Assembly (NCBI RefSeq): GCF_009299795.1
Contig: NZ_VIGP01000001.1
Coordinates: 496,001-560,000, forward strand
Origin: Brachybacterium subflavum
GTDB taxonomy: Bacteria; Actinomycetota; Actinomycetes; Actinomycetales; Dermabacteraceae
DNA length: 64,000 bases
Direction: 5' to 3'
The stretch's first letter is position 1. Every line of letters begins with the position of its first letter. The notes under the pieces were generated by a model. It saw only the letters and a list, made by a program, of their open reading frames with translations, did not search any database and was not told the origin of the DNA. The position numbers were made by a program, and so were the translations under genes. Shown piece after piece: positions 29,753-38,919 of this stretch.

Positions 29753-30785
29753 GCACCAGGTGCCCGCGCCCCGACTCCCAGCCCCGTCCGTCGGCCAGCC
29801 GCCTGCCGACCTCTCGCTCGAGCCGGCTGCGCCGCGGCAGCGCCGCGGGATCGTACGGAGGACGCGCGCTGAACACGAAGAACGCGGCGCCGTCGTCGTC
29901 GCGGCTGTTCTCGAGGATCTCGAAGCGGTCCACGAAGGCGCCGATGTTCGAGTCCGTGCCCAGGGAGTCCACGAGCACCCGGTTCATGAGCCACGAATGG
30001 CATTCGAACTCGCGGCCGAAGGCGGCGGCGCCGGCGGGCGCGGCGGCGACGAGATCGGGATAGGCCTCCGGGAAGTACGCGCTCGCGGCCTCGAAGCTCG
30101 CCTCGACGTCGGCGGGGTCCAGGGGACCGGTCGCCGGGATGTGCACGCCGATCATCCACCGGCCGTCGGCTGCCGAGCGATGCAGATCGAACTGCAGGCG
30201 CCCGAGGTGGACGAGCCGGCCGCACCAGTTCATCGCGGTCCAGGAGACCTGATGCAGGCCCAGCCGGCCGTGGCTGCTGGCGCGGTGCACGCGCATCTGC
30301 TGGCCGAGATCGGAGAGCACGTGCCAGGACTGCGCCTCCGAGAGCCGGCGCCGGGAGTGCCAGGTGCGCACCGTGTCGGTGGAGACCACGTGGGCGAGGA
30401 TCGCGATGAGTCCCTCGCCGGGGGCGATCTGCTGCTGGAGGGCATTGTGCTCCTCGGCGAGGTCCGCGAGCGGTGCGGCGGGCGCGTCGAGACCGGCCGA
30501 CGCGCGCACCAGGTGCGCGGCGCGGGTGATCGCGGCGAGGACCTCGGGCACCGCGAGGGCGCGGGGGATCAGCGCCGCGAGCTCCTCGTGGTCCTGGTCG
30601 GTGATGCCCAGGCGCTCGAGCAGGGCGTCACGGCCGTCGTCGGTGAGTGCGCGGGCGACGTCGTCCTCGGTGAGCGCGCCGGTCGCGGCGACGCCCGTCG
30701 GCAGGTATCCATCGGGCAGGGCCCCGCGCTCGGCGTGGGACTCGGAGCGGCCGGGGACGGAGGGGTGCGCAGCGGTGCGGGTCAC
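29748..30785 (-). CDS. Acyltransferase-domain-like protein, function unproven
   Basis: A 345-residue soluble protein. From memory it resembles actinobacterial 'acyltransferase domain-containing' proteins made of a helical N-terminal region and a GNAT-like C-terminal domain; the segment LGLHQVSWTAMNWCGRLVHL followed by GRLQFDL is the best-looking landmark. No catalytic residue can be named with confidence, and there is no signal peptide or TM segment. On the minus strand TAGGCT lies exactly six bases before the GTG, so it appears leaderless. It is divergent from the HerA-like gene; the two -10 boxes are back to back within 25 bases. Confidence 0.6.
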   Translation of the reverse strand: MTRTAAHPSVPGRSESHAERGALPDGYLPTGVAATGALTEDDVARALTDDGRDALLERLGITDQDHEELAALIPRALAVPEVLAAITRAAHLVRASAGLDAPAAPLADLAEEHNALQQQIAPGEGLIAILAHVVSTDTVRTWHSRRRLSEAQSWHVLSDLGQQMRVHRASSHGRLGLHQVSWTAMNWCGRLVHLGRLQFDLHRSAADGRWMIGVHIPATGPLDPADVEASFEAASAYFPEAYPDLVAAAPAGAAAFGREFECHSWLMNRVLVDSLGTDSNIGAFVDRFEILENSRDDDGAAFFVFSARPPYDPAALPRRSRLEREVGRRLADGRGWESGRGHLVR

Positions 30786-30791
30786 GCAGGA

Positions 30792-30797
30792 AGCCTA
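30792..30797 (-). promoter_or_regulatory. -10 box of a leaderless promoter (acyltransferase-like gene)
   Basis: Minus strand TAGGCT, six bases, then GTG at 30785. Confidence 0.6.
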
Positions 30798-30810
30798 CGT
30801 GCCCTCCGGC

Positions 30811-30816
30811 TACGAT
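30811..30816 (+). promoter_or_regulatory. -10 box of the HerA-like gene
   Basis: TACGAT, with a short leader of about 25 bases that carries GAGGAGGA before the ATG at 30848. Confidence 0.5.
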
Positions 30817-30847
30817 CGTGGCGATCATGACGCTTCGAGGAGGATCC

Positions 30848-32506
30848 ATGACCGACGAGTCCCAGGCCGCCCCCGCCCCCGATCCCGCAGCCGCGTCGGA
30901 CGCGACGCCCGCCGCGCTCGATGAGAAGGCGACCGCTGTGCGCGACGCCTACGATTTCGACGGCACGCAGATCCACCTGGGTGTTCTCGTGAGGGACGGC
31001 GAGCCCGATCCGCAGGTGCCCGTGAACCTCGCGCTGGGCATGCTCAACCGCCACGGCCTCATCGCCGGCGCGACCGGCACCGGCAAGACCAAGACCCTGC
31101 AGGTCATCGCCGAGCAGATCGCCGCCGCGGGCACCCCGGTGTTCGTCGCGGACATGAAGGGCGACCTCTCGGGCATCGCGGTCCCGGGCGCGGCGAGCGA
31201 GAAGCTCAGCGCGCGCGCCGCCGCCCGCGGCCAGGAGTGGGCCTCCCGCGCAGGGACCTCCGAGATCCTCACCCTCGGCGGGCAGGGGACGGGCATCCCC
31301 ATCCGCACCACCGTGAGCGACTTCGGGCCCGTGCTGATGTCCAAGACCCTGGGCCTGAACGACACCCAGGAGTCCTCGCTCGGGCTCATCTTCCACTACG
31401 CGGACACCAAGGGCCTGGGCCTGCTCGACCTCAAGGACCTGCGCGCGCTGATCCAGTTCCTCACGGCCGATGACGAGGGCAAGCAGGAGCTCAAGGGCAT
31501 CGGCGGCGTCTCCGCCGCGACCGCCGGGGTGATCCTGCGCGAGCTCACCGAGTTCGAGAACTCCGGGGCCGACGTCTTCTTCGGCGAGCCCGCCTTCGAC
31601 ACCCAGGACCTGCTGCGCACCGCCTCCGACGGCACCGGCATCATCTCCTGCCTCGAGCTGCCCGACGTGGCCACCCGCCCCACCCTGTTCTCGACGTTCA
31701 TGATGTGGCTTCTCGCGGACCTCTACCAGGACCTCCCCGAGGTCGGGGACGCGGACAAGCCCGAGCTCGTGTTCTTCTTCGACGAGGCGCACCTGCTGTT
31801 CAAGGACGCCTCGAAGGCCTTCCTCGAGCAGGTGGTCCAGACCGTCCGCCTCATCCGCTCCAAGGGCGTGGGCATCTTCTTCATCACCCAGACCCCGAAG
31901 GACGTGCCCGGGGACGTCCTCGCGCAGCTCGGCAACCGCGTCCAGCACGCCCTGCGCGCCTATACGCCGGAGGATGCGAAGGCCCTCAAGGCGACGGCGT
32001 CCACCTTCCCGACCAGCGACTACGAGCTCGTCGACGTCATCCCCTCGCTGAAGACCGGTGAGGCCGTGGTGACCGTGATGAGCGAGGACGGTGCACCGAC
32101 GCCGGTGGCCGTCACGGCGGTGCGCGCGCCCGAGTCCTCGATGGATCCGGCGCCGAAGGAGGAGCTCGAGAAGATCGTCGCCGCCTCCCCGCTCGCGCCC
32201 TACACCGAGGTCGTCGACCGCGAGTCGGCCTACGAGATCCTCGGCAAGCGCGACGAGCAGGCGGCCCGGGCCGGGGCGCAGGGCACTGCGGCCGACGGCC
32301 AGGGCGCGGGTTCCGCGCCCTCACCGTCGGCCCCCACGGGACAGGCGAAGACGGCGGAGAAGTCCCCGAAGGAGCGCGCACAGGGCGGGAAGAAGGACGA
32401 GGGGTTCATGGGCAACCCCGCGGTGAAGTCCTTCATCCGCTCGGCAGGGACGGTGCTCGGCCGCGAGATCACGCGGTCGCTGTTCGGGACCCGCCGCCGG
32501 CGCTGA
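30848..32506 (+). CDS. HerA-like ATPase (DUF853 family)
   Basis: A 552-residue cytoplasmic AAA/HerA-FtsK-type ATPase. Walker A GATGTGKT is at 74-81, Walker B is LVFFFDEAHLLF, and the DUF853 hallmarks VFVADMKGDLSG and FFITQTPKDVPGDVLAQLGNRVQHALRA follow. The family is widespread and often annotated as a helicase HerA-like protein; its substrate (DNA pumping or otherwise) is not established. The C-terminus has a Gly/Ala/Ser linker and a basic end (ITRSLFGTRRRR). GAGGAGGA four bases before the ATG decides the start over ATG 30827. No NurA partner is adjacent. Confidence 0.9.
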   Translation: MTDESQAAPAPDPAAASDATPAALDEKATAVRDAYDFDGTQIHLGVLVRDGEPDPQVPVNLALGMLNRHGLIAGATGTGKTKTLQVIAEQIAAAGTPVFVADMKGDLSGIAVPGAASEKLSARAAARGQEWASRAGTSEILTLGGQGTGIPIRTTVSDFGPVLMSKTLGLNDTQESSLGLIFHYADTKGLGLLDLKDLRALIQFLTADDEGKQELKGIGGVSAATAGVILRELTEFENSGADVFFGEPAFDTQDLLRTASDGTGIISCLELPDVATRPTLFSTFMMWLLADLYQDLPEVGDADKPELVFFFDEAHLLFKDASKAFLEQVVQTVRLIRSKGVGIFFITQTPKDVPGDVLAQLGNRVQHALRAYTPEDAKALKATASTFPTSDYELVDVIPSLKTGEAVVTVMSEDGAPTPVAVTAVRAPESSMDPAPKEELEKIVAASPLAPYTEVVDRESAYEILGKRDEQAARAGAQGTAADGQGAGSAPSPSAPTGQAKTAEKSPKERAQGGKKDEGFMGNPAVKSFIRSAGTVLGREITRSLFGTRRRR

Positions 32507-32510
32507 CCGA

Positions 32511-32538
32511 CGGCGCAGGAGCCGGCCGGCGGGCGCCG
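32511..32538. terminator. Weak hairpin between convergent genes
   Basis: CGGCGC (32511-32516) with GCGCCG (32533-32538); the loop contains a self-complementary GCCGGCCGGC. Confidence 0.4.
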
Positions 32539-32539
32539 A

Positions 32540-33154
32540 TCACCAGAAATAGCCCCTGCCCGCGCAGTAGGTCGCGACCTGCTGCACGGGCAGCTGGTGG
32601 TGCTGCGGGAGGTCGGCGGAGAGGGTCGCGCCCGCGGGGTCGGCGATCCTCAGGGTGCGCTGGTCAGGGTCGTAGCCGTCGACGGCGACGAAGTGGAAGA
32701 TCTCGCCCGTGTTCCCGCCCCACTCGGGGTACTCGCCGGGCATCACCCACCAGTTGAGCACGGTCGCGTAGCCGTCGTCGACGTTCGCGGTCGCGCGCTC
32801 CCACAGCAGATCGGCATCGGCCTCGCTGGCCGTGGTGGACTCCATCCACTGGTCGCGGTAGGAGGCGCCGGGGGAGTGCGCGGTCAGGACCGGGGAGACC
32901 GCACCGAAGTTCGTGCCCGCCTGCGTGGTGCCGAGCTCGTCGGCGAGGTCGGCGGGGGAGGGCGCGTCCCCGAGGGCGCTCAGGGCGATGGCCACGGCCG
33001 TCGGCCCGCACCAGTAGACCGTCTCCTGCTGCTGCCAGGCCGTGGGCAGGTTCTTCGAGGTCGCGGCGGAGGCGGCGGGAGCTGCGGCGGCGATGCCGGA
33101 GAGGGTGAGGGCGCTGAGCCCGGCGCGGCGCCGAAGGGTTCGTCGATCGAGCAT
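32540..33154 (-). CDS. Secreted C39-like cysteine peptidase
   Basis: A 204-residue exported protein. The signal peptide has a basic start (LDRRTLRRRAGLSAL) and a cleavage site after ASA, near residue 30. The mature domain fits the C39-like peptidase fold: catalytic Cys in VYWCGPTAVAIALSAL, catalytic His in GEIFHFVAVDGYD, and an Asp/Asn in RIADPAG. Such stand-alone secreted C39-like proteins have no known substrate; wall or peptide cleavage is plausible. AAGGAG upstream supports the ATG at 33154 over an in-frame start 57 bases further out. A TAGCGT box on the minus strand (plus 33210-33215) is a candidate -10. Confidence 0.82.
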   Translation of the reverse strand: MLDRRTLRRRAGLSALTLSGIAAAAPAASAATSKNLPTAWQQQETVYWCGPTAVAIALSALGDAPSPADLADELGTTQAGTNFGAVSPVLTAHSPGASYRDQWMESTTASEADADLLWERATANVDDGYATVLNWWVMPGEYPEWGGNTGEIFHFVAVDGYDPDQRTLRIADPAGATLSADLPQHHQLPVQQVATYCAGRGYFW

Positions 33155-33228
33155 CGGAGTCTCCTTCGAGGGGTGGGATGCGCGCCTCGGTATGACGTGG
33201 CGCACACCCACGCTAGGCCGGATGCGCC

Positions 33229-33264
33229 GCGGCGCCCATGGGGAGAACTCCCCATGGGCGCCGC
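33229..33264 (-). terminator. Strong hairpin after gpmA
   Basis: A perfect 17-bp palindrome (33229-33245 with 33248-33264) with AA at the centre, 55 bases beyond the gpmA stop on the minus strand. It separates gpmA from the promoter of the C39-like gene. Confidence 0.8.
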
Positions 33265-33319
33265 GTGCGACTCGGGCCGCGCTCCGCGCGTGCTCAGCGC
33301 GAGATGTCGGGCAGACCGC

Positions 33320-34066
33320 TCACTTTCTGCCCTGGTTGGCGACGGCCTCGGCGGCGGCCTTCGCGGCGACCGGGTCGAGGTAGCGCCCGCCCTTCTCGAC
33401 GGGCTGGAAGTTCTCGTCGAGCTCGTAGACCAGCGGCTGGCCGGTGGGGATGTTCAGCCCCGCGATCTCCTCGTCGCTGATGCCGTCGAGGTGCTTGACC
33501 AGGGCGCGCAGCGAGTTGCCGTGGGCGGCCACCAGGACCGTCCTCCCGTCGCGCAGATCGGGCTTGATGCCCTCCTCCCAGTACGGCAGGAAGCGCTCGA
33601 CGACGTCCTTGAGGCACTCGGTGTGGGGGAGCTGGTCTCCCAGGTCCGCGTAACGGGGGTCCTGGTCCTGGCTGAACTCGGTGCCGAACTCGATCTCGGG
33701 CGGCGGCACGTCGTAGGAGCGGCGCCATGCCATGAACTGCTCCTCGCCGTACTTCTCGCGGATCTCCGCCTTGTCCAGACCCTGCAGCGCGCCGTAGTGG
33801 CGCTCGTTCAGGCGCCAGTCGCGGCGCACCGGGATCCAGTGGCGGTCGGCCGCGTCCAGCGACAGGTTCGCGGTCATGATCGCGCGGCGCAGCAGGGAGG
33901 TGTGGACGACGTCGGGCAGCACGCCCTCGCGGGCCAGCAGCTCGCCGCCGGCGGTCGCCTCGGCCCTCCCTGACTCCGACAGCGGCACGTCGACCCAGCC
34001 GGTGAACAGGTTCTTCGCGTTCCATTCGCTCTCGCCATGGCGGAGCAGCACGAGTGTGTAGGTCAT
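33320..34066 (-). CDS. gpmA: 2,3-bisphosphoglycerate-dependent phosphoglycerate mutase
   Basis: A 248-residue glycolytic enzyme interconverting 3- and 2-phosphoglycerate. The phospho-acceptor His is in [10 protein letters not shown] (His10); [28 protein letters not shown] and [11 protein letters not shown] (second His) are the expected blocks of the dPGM type. The C-terminus has a short [14 protein letters not shown] extension. On the minus strand TAGTCT stands six bases before the ATG, so it is leaderless. It is divergent from the BCCT transporter. Confidence 0.96.
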   Translation of the reverse strand: MTYTLVLLRHGESEWNAKNLFTGWVDVPLSESGRAEATAGGELLAREGVLPDVVHTSLLRRAIMTANLSLDAADRHWIPVRRDWRLNERHYGALQGLDKAEIREKYGEEQFMAWRRSYDVPPPEIEFGTEFSQDQDPRYADLGDQLPHTECLKDVVERFLPYWEEGIKPDLRDGRTVLVAAHGNSLRALVKHLDGISDEEIAGLNIPTGQPLVYELDENFQPVEKGGRYLDPVAAKAAAEAVANQGRK

Positions 34067-34072
34067 GCGACC

Positions 34073-34078
34073 AGACTA
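34073..34078 (-). promoter_or_regulatory. -10 box of a leaderless promoter (gpmA)
   Basis: Minus strand TAGTCT, six bases, then ATG at 34066. Confidence 0.62.
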
Positions 34079-34188
34079 ATCCACGGCCACGATGAGGGTC
34101 GGGCGCGCCCCGGGCGCGGCCCGGGCGCCGCCCGAGCGTGGACCCCGCGCGCGGTGACGGGCGCCGTGTCTGCTTGCTCTCCGGAATT

Positions 34189-34446
34189 TTGCAGGAGCAT
34201 CCCAGGTCCCTAGCATGGAAGGACCGGGCGCCCGGACGATGCCGACCGCAGCGCCGCACGGGCCGCGAGCACCATCCGCCGCCCTGCCTGCCCCGCGCGC
34301 GATGCCACGGCGAGACCGCCGTGCCGCGCTCCGACGGTGCCGACCGCGTCGGCCGCGTCGCGCACGTCCGCCGTGCCCGACCGGCCCCACCGCGCCGACC
34401 GCACACCGGGTGCCCGCCCAGGACGCCCGACGAAGCGGAGGACCGC
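34189..34446 (+). promoter_or_regulatory. BCCT promoter and long leader
   Basis: TTGCAG (34189-34194) and TAGCAT (34211-34216) have a 16-base spacer. The transcript would carry a leader of about 225 bases before the GTG at 34447, far longer than any other in the window. It is very G+C-rich and has no gene-like codon pattern that I would trust. It could hold an osmotic-response RNA element, but I recognise no known class. The rest of the 380-base gap back to gpmA shows only the gpmA -10 box. Confidence 0.5.
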
Positions 34447-36684
34447 GTGCACGAAGCCGACGACCAGCATCCCGAACCCAGCGCCCCGACCCGGGCCGCC
34501 GCCGAGCGCCGGGCATCCGAGCGGCGGGCCGCCGAGGCCGCGCGCCAGGAGAAGCGCCCGCCCTCGACGAGCGAGGAGATGCACCGCGGTCAGTCGGACC
34601 TCGAGCCCTCCGGCGGCATCCGCGTGAACCGGATCGTCCTGGGCGTCTCCTCCGCCGTGATCCTCGCCTTCTCCCTGTGGGCGATTCTCCGGCCGGGCGG
34701 CGCCCAGAGCACGCTCGAGGGGGCCGTAGGCTGGATCTCGACGAACCTGGGCTGGTTCTACGTGCTCACCGTGACGGTCGTGATCGGCTTCGTGATCTGG
34801 GTGGCGCTGTCGAAGCAGGGCACCGTGCGGCTCGGCCCCGACCACTCGCGCCCGCAGTACAGCCTGTTCACGTGGGTCGCCATGCTGTTCGCCGCGGGCG
34901 TCGGCATCGACATGCTGTTCTTCTCGGTGACCGGTCCGGTCACCCAGTACTACGCGCCGCCGACCCTCGAGGCCGAGAGCGCCGAGGCCGCCCGCGACGC
35001 GGTGGTCTGGACGATCTTCCACTACGGCGTCGCCGGCTGGTCGATGTACTCCCTCCTGGGCATGGCCATGGGCTACTTCGCCTACCGGTGGGGGATGCCG
35101 CTGAGCATCCGCGCGGTCCTCTACCCGCTCTTCGGCAGGCGCGTGCGCGGCGCCACGGGCCACGTGATCGACATCGTCACCCTCGTGGGCACCGTCTTCG
35201 GGGTCGCCACCTCGATGGGCATCGGCGTGGTCCTGCTGAACATCGGCCTCGAGCACCTGCTGGGCCTGCCCTCCGGGCTCGCCGTCCAGATCGCCCTGGT
35301 CGCGATCGCCGTGGTGATGACGATCGCCGCCTGCACCTCGGGCGTGGACAAGGGCATCCGCCTGATCTCGGAGCTGAACATCTGGATCGCCGGCGCGATG
35401 CTGCTCTACATCATCGTCACCGGCCGCACCGCGTTCCTGCTCTCCGCGATCGTCGAGAACATCGGCCGCTTCGTCACCAGCCTGCCGGGCCGCACCATGG
35501 AGACCATGGCCTACGAGCCCGGCGGTTCGGACTGGATGGCCGGATGGACCCTGTTCTTCTGGGCGTTCTGGCTCGCGTGGGGGCCGTTCGTGGGCCTGTT
35601 CCTCGCCCGCATCTCGCGCGGGCGCACCCTGCGCGAGTTCGTGATCGCCGCGATCACCGCACCGGTGCTGTGCGACCTCCTGATCGTCTCGGTGTTCGGC
35701 AACTCCGCGATGGCAGAGGTGCTGGGCGGGAACGACGCGTTCGGGAAGCTCGCGATGTCGAGCCCCGAGGAGGGCTGGTACGCCCTGCTGGAGATGTTCC
35801 CCGGCGCCGCCTTCCTCATCGGGCTCGCGACCCTCTCCGGCCTGCTGTTCTATCTGACCAGCGCGAACTCGGGGGCGATGGTCATGTCGAACTTCTCCTC
35901 GAGCATCCGTGACCCCGGCGAGGACGGGCCGAAGTGGCTGCGCATCTACTGGGCGGTGCTCACGGCCGTGCTCACGGTCGCGATGCTCATCGCCGGCGGC
36001 GTCACCACGATGGAGTACGCGACGCTCATCTTCGCGCTGCCGGTCACGATCATCGCCTACCTGGTGATGTTCTCCTTCACCAAGGTGCTGCGCATGGAGG
36101 CCGCCGAGCGCGCGGGCTGGGCACGGCTGCGCTCGGCCGGCCAGCGCCGTGCGGGCTCCGGCCGTTCGTGGCGGCAGCGGATGGCGTCGATCCGCACCTA
36201 TCCCGGCAGGGACCAGGTCGCGGCCTTCGCGGACACGGTCGTCGGCCCCGCCCTCGAGGAGGTCGCCGCCGAGTTCCGCTCCTCCGGGACCGAGGCGGAG
36301 GTCTCGCGCACCGAGGAGCCCCTCACCGGGGTCGACGAGTTCGTGCTCACGGTCCCGATGGGCCAGGAGCGCGACTTCCTCTACCGCGCCGCCTCCGTGC
36401 AGGCCCCGGTCCCGCAGATCGGGTCGAAGGCCTCCCGCGGCGAGCAGCGCTACTGGCGCCTCGAGGTGTTCTCGCAGACGGGATCCGCGGGCTACGACCT
36501 CATGGGCATGAACGAGCAGCAGGTGATCGGTGACGTTCTCGACTGCTACGAGGCGCACTTGGCGTTCCTGCAGCTCAGCCACGAGAACGATGGCCTCTCC
36601 GCGATTGCACCGCTGGGTGCGGGCGAGGGCGGCGAGACGCAGGAGTCCGTGGCCGGGGAGCCGGCGCCGCCGATGGTGCGCTGA
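34447..36684 (+). CDS. BCCT-family glycine betaine/choline transporter (BetT-like)
   Basis: A 745-residue inner-membrane secondary transporter taking up choline, betaine or carnitine for osmoprotection. A charged, disordered N-terminus of about 60 residues precedes 12 TM helices; the BCCT signature is visible in GWTLFFWAFWLAWGPFVGLF with FLARISRGRTLREF. The C-terminal cytoplasmic domain of about 210 residues (from ERAGWARL on) is as long as in BetT of enterobacteria and of osmo-sensing forms. GGAGGA before the GTG supports the start. A distant promoter gives a long leader. No betaine-synthesis gene is adjacent, so direct osmolyte uptake is the likely role. Confidence 0.93.
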   Translation: MHEADDQHPEPSAPTRAAAERRASERRAAEAARQEKRPPSTSEEMHRGQSDLEPSGGIRVNRIVLGVSSAVILAFSLWAILRPGGAQSTLEGAVGWISTNLGWFYVLTVTVVIGFVIWVALSKQGTVRLGPDHSRPQYSLFTWVAMLFAAGVGIDMLFFSVTGPVTQYYAPPTLEAESAEAARDAVVWTIFHYGVAGWSMYSLLGMAMGYFAYRWGMPLSIRAVLYPLFGRRVRGATGHVIDIVTLVGTVFGVATSMGIGVVLLNIGLEHLLGLPSGLAVQIALVAIAVVMTIAACTSGVDKGIRLISELNIWIAGAMLLYIIVTGRTAFLLSAIVENIGRFVTSLPGRTMETMAYEPGGSDWMAGWTLFFWAFWLAWGPFVGLFLARISRGRTLREFVIAAITAPVLCDLLIVSVFGNSAMAEVLGGNDAFGKLAMSSPEEGWYALLEMFPGAAFLIGLATLSGLLFYLTSANSGAMVMSNFSSSIRDPGEDGPKWLRIYWAVLTAVLTVAMLIAGGVTTMEYATLIFALPVTIIAYLVMFSFTKVLRMEAAERAGWARLRSAGQRRAGSGRSWRQRMASIRTYPGRDQVAAFADTVVGPALEEVAAEFRSSGTEAEVSRTEEPLTGVDEFVLTVPMGQERDFLYRAASVQAPVPQIGSKASRGEQRYWRLEVFSQTGSAGYDLMGMNEQQVIGDVLDCYEAHLAFLQLSHENDGLSAIAPLGAGEGGETQESVAGEPAPPMVR

Positions 36685-36749
36685 ACCCGGGCCGGCGACG
36701 CGGGCCCTGCCGGGCCGAAGACCCCGACTACGTCCGCCGGACGACGCGG

Positions 36750-36774
36750 CCCCGGCCCGATCGACGGGCCGGGG
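36750..36774. terminator. Hairpin between convergent BCCT and dtd genes
   Basis: CCCCGGCCCG (36750-36759) pairs with CGGGCCGGGG (36765-36774) around a five-base loop; it abuts the dtd stop codon. Confidence 0.65.
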
Positions 36775-37212
36775 TCAGGCCTCGAGGAGGATCGTGAAGG
36801 GCCCCTCGTTCGTGAGCGAGACCCGCATGTGCGCGCCGAAGCGGCCGGTCGAGACCTCGACTCCGCGGGCGCGGATCTCCGCCACGAGGTCGTCGACGAG
36901 AGGCTCGGCGACCTCGCCGGGAGCGGCCTTCGACCAGGACGGCCGGCGTCCCTTGCGGGCGTCGCCGTAGAGCGTGAACTGGGAGACCACGAGCACCTGT
37001 GCGCCCGCATCGAGCGCCGAGCGCTCTCCCTCGAGGATCCGCAGCTCGCAGATCTTCCGGGCGAGCACGGCGACCTGCTCGGGCCCGTCCCCGTGGGTGA
37101 CGCCGACCAGGGCGAGCAGCCCCTCGCCCGCGACTTCGCCCGTCATCTCGCGGCCGTCGGGGCCGTCCACCTCGACGCTCGCGCCGTCGACCCTCTGCAG
37201 CACTGCTCGCAT
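36775..37212 (-). CDS. dtd: D-aminoacyl-tRNA deacylase
   Basis: A 145-residue homodimeric proofreading enzyme that removes D-amino acids, and glycine, from mischarged tRNA. The N-terminal MRAVLQRV, the catalytic SQFTLYGDARKGRRPSW block and the cross-subunit Gly-cisPro motif (NEGPFTILLE) are present. The motif usually reads N-x-GPVT; here the Val is Phe, a conservative-looking change next to the essential GP. On the minus strand TACCCT lies seven bases before the ATG, suggesting a leaderless mRNA. The dtd stop abuts a hairpin shared with the BCCT gene. Confidence 0.95.
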   Translation of the reverse strand: MRAVLQRVDGASVEVDGPDGREMTGEVAGEGLLALVGVTHGDGPEQVAVLARKICELRILEGERSALDAGAQVLVVSQFTLYGDARKGRRPSWSKAAPGEVAEPLVDDLVAEIRARGVEVSTGRFGAHMRVSLTNEGPFTILLEA

Positions 37213-37284
37213 GGTTGCGAGGGTATCGGGCCCGTCGTCTTTGGCGTGGTCCGGTGCACCGCACCTCCGTGCGGCCCTGCGGCC

Positions 37285-38793
37285 TCAGCCGTCCAGACCC
37301 GGGGGGATGCGCCTCTCCAGGGTGGGGGAGTCGTCGCCGGGGAACGACGAAGGCGGCGCCTGCGTCGGAGGCGTCTGCGGGGGCCCCTGCAGGGGTGCGC
37401 TCTGCCGCGGAGGAGTGTGTGAAGAGGGCTGCCCGCCCTGCGGCTGCGCCGGAGCCGGCGCTCCAGGTGCGCCCGTCCCCGTCGGCCCCGTCTGCTGCAC
37501 GGCGTTGCGCTCCGTCTCGGCGGTGCGGGCGGCCTCGACCCAGCGCTCCGCGATCCGCACGATCGCCTCGGTCGCGGCCTGCCAGGCGGCCTCCTGCTGC
37601 CGGTGCGGGCCGGTGGCGAGGGAGAGCACGACACCCGCGCTGCGCAGAGCGAGCTCGGTGGGATCCACGCGGCGCCTGAACACCTCCTGCCAGGCGTCGA
37701 TCGCCGTGAGCACGCGCTGCTGCACGGCGGGGTCGATGCGGCGGGTGCTGCCTTCGTCGGCGAGGACGCTGAGGTGGGCGAGCAGGCACGCGAGGTCGTC
37801 GGCGCGGCGTCCCGGGCCCACCGTGTCGATGTCCAGGACGCCCACCACCTCGCCGCCGTCGACGAACACCTGCGCCTCGTAGAAATCGCCGTGGACGACG
37901 TCGTGGGCGGAGAGGTCCTGACGCCGGCCCACGGCCGCGAGCCCCTCGCGGATCTCGCGCACGAGGGCATCGACGCGAGGACCCAGCGACGGCAGCGAGG
38001 AGCTCACGATCCCGGCGTAGAACTCGATCGAATCCGTCCAGGGCGGCCGCATGGGCAGGGGGAACAGGGAGGCGGGGAGGCGGTCGAGCATCGCCACCAG
38101 GTCCTCGGCGCGGCAGGCGTCGACGCCCTGGTCGAGGATCGCCCGCGAGAGCGGCATGCCCGGCAGCTCCTCGAGCACGACAAGACCCTCGCGATGCGCG
38201 ATCACGCGCGGCACGGGCACGCCCGCGGCGAGCAGATGGCGGTGGCGCTCGACGATCTCGCCGGAGCGGCGCGGCTGCATGACCTTGAGGTACAGGCCGC
38301 GATCGGGCAGCTGCGCGCGCAGCACGGCGCGTCGGCCCGGGCGGTACGAGATGACCTCGATCGGGACGTGCTCGGCGGTGCCCGGCATCAGCGGCACACC
38401 CATGTCCACGAGGGTGCGGCCCACGACGTCCGGGTAGCAGACCTTCGGGAGCATCGGCAGCCACGGGTCGTGCGGATAGCGCCAGACGCGCACGTTGATG
38501 TCGCCGTCGGTCATCACCATGGAGTTCTCGGCGTCCAGGAGGTCCTTCTCCTGCTCGCCCACGTGGGCGCTCGCGCCGAACAGCTCCTCGCGCGCGGGCG
38601 CCTGCGCGCCGTCGATCTCCGGCCAGGAGACCGTGGTGCGGTAGAGGGCCTTCGTCGAGCGGCCGGGCCGGTGGTCGACGTGATCGAGCTCCCACGTGCG
38701 CAGCACGCCGCCGGCATTGTTCACTGCCGAGCGCAGCAGGCCTCCGGCGCCGGGTCCCGTGAGCAGCTCGGACCCGTCGGATGTTCGATCCAT
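37285..38793 (-). CDS. Aminoglycoside-phosphotransferase-fold protein (APH/choline-kinase-like)
   Basis: A 502-residue soluble protein. The kinase-fold active site is recognisable: the Brenner motif is HGDFYEAQVFV and the metal-binding aspartate follows in VLDIDTVGPG. Upstream are the nucleotide-binding strands (YLKVMQ) and the linker VVLEELPGMPLS. About 150 residues before the kinase lobe form an extra N-terminal domain, and the last 75 residues are Pro/Gln/Gly-rich and disordered. The substrate is unknown: maltokinase-like, homoserine-kinase-like or antibiotic. ATG at 38793 has TAGAAA seven bases upstream on the minus strand; the frame upstream is open but has no signal. Confidence 0.78.
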   Translation of the reverse strand: MDRTSDGSELLTGPGAGGLLRSAVNNAGGVLRTWELDHVDHRPGRSTKALYRTTVSWPEIDGAQAPAREELFGASAHVGEQEKDLLDAENSMVMTDGDINVRVWRYPHDPWLPMLPKVCYPDVVGRTLVDMGVPLMPGTAEHVPIEVISYRPGRRAVLRAQLPDRGLYLKVMQPRRSGEIVERHRHLLAAGVPVPRVIAHREGLVVLEELPGMPLSRAILDQGVDACRAEDLVAMLDRLPASLFPLPMRPPWTDSIEFYAGIVSSSLPSLGPRVDALVREIREGLAAVGRRQDLSAHDVVHGDFYEAQVFVDGGEVVGVLDIDTVGPGRRADDLACLLAHLSVLADEGSTRRIDPAVQQRVLTAIDAWQEVFRRRVDPTELALRSAGVVLSLATGPHRQQEAAWQAATEAIVRIAERWVEAARTAETERNAVQQTGPTGTGAPGAPAPAQPQGGQPSSHTPPRQSAPLQGPPQTPPTQAPPSSFPGDDSPTLERRIPPGLDG

Positions 38794-38907
38794 GACCCTG
38801 TTTCTACCAGGTGCCGTGCGCGAGCACACACTCCTGTGAGTGGTTCGAGACCGTCCGGGGCCCGTTCGCGGCCTCCCGGCAGCGCCCGTCGGCCGCTCCC
38901 TCCCGCA

Positions 38908-38913
38908 TACGAT
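38908..38913 (+). promoter_or_regulatory. -10 box of a leaderless promoter (DUF3151 gene)
   Basis: TACGAT, six bases, then ATG at 38920. Confidence 0.62.
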
Positions 38914-38919
38914 GGATCC

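Noticed and set aside
34215..34446. Upstream coding region starting at ATG 34215 within the BCCT leader
   Set aside because: The frame runs on into the BCCT gene in another phase, as a shadow; the peptide is Arg/Pro/Ala-rich and has no ribosome-binding site.
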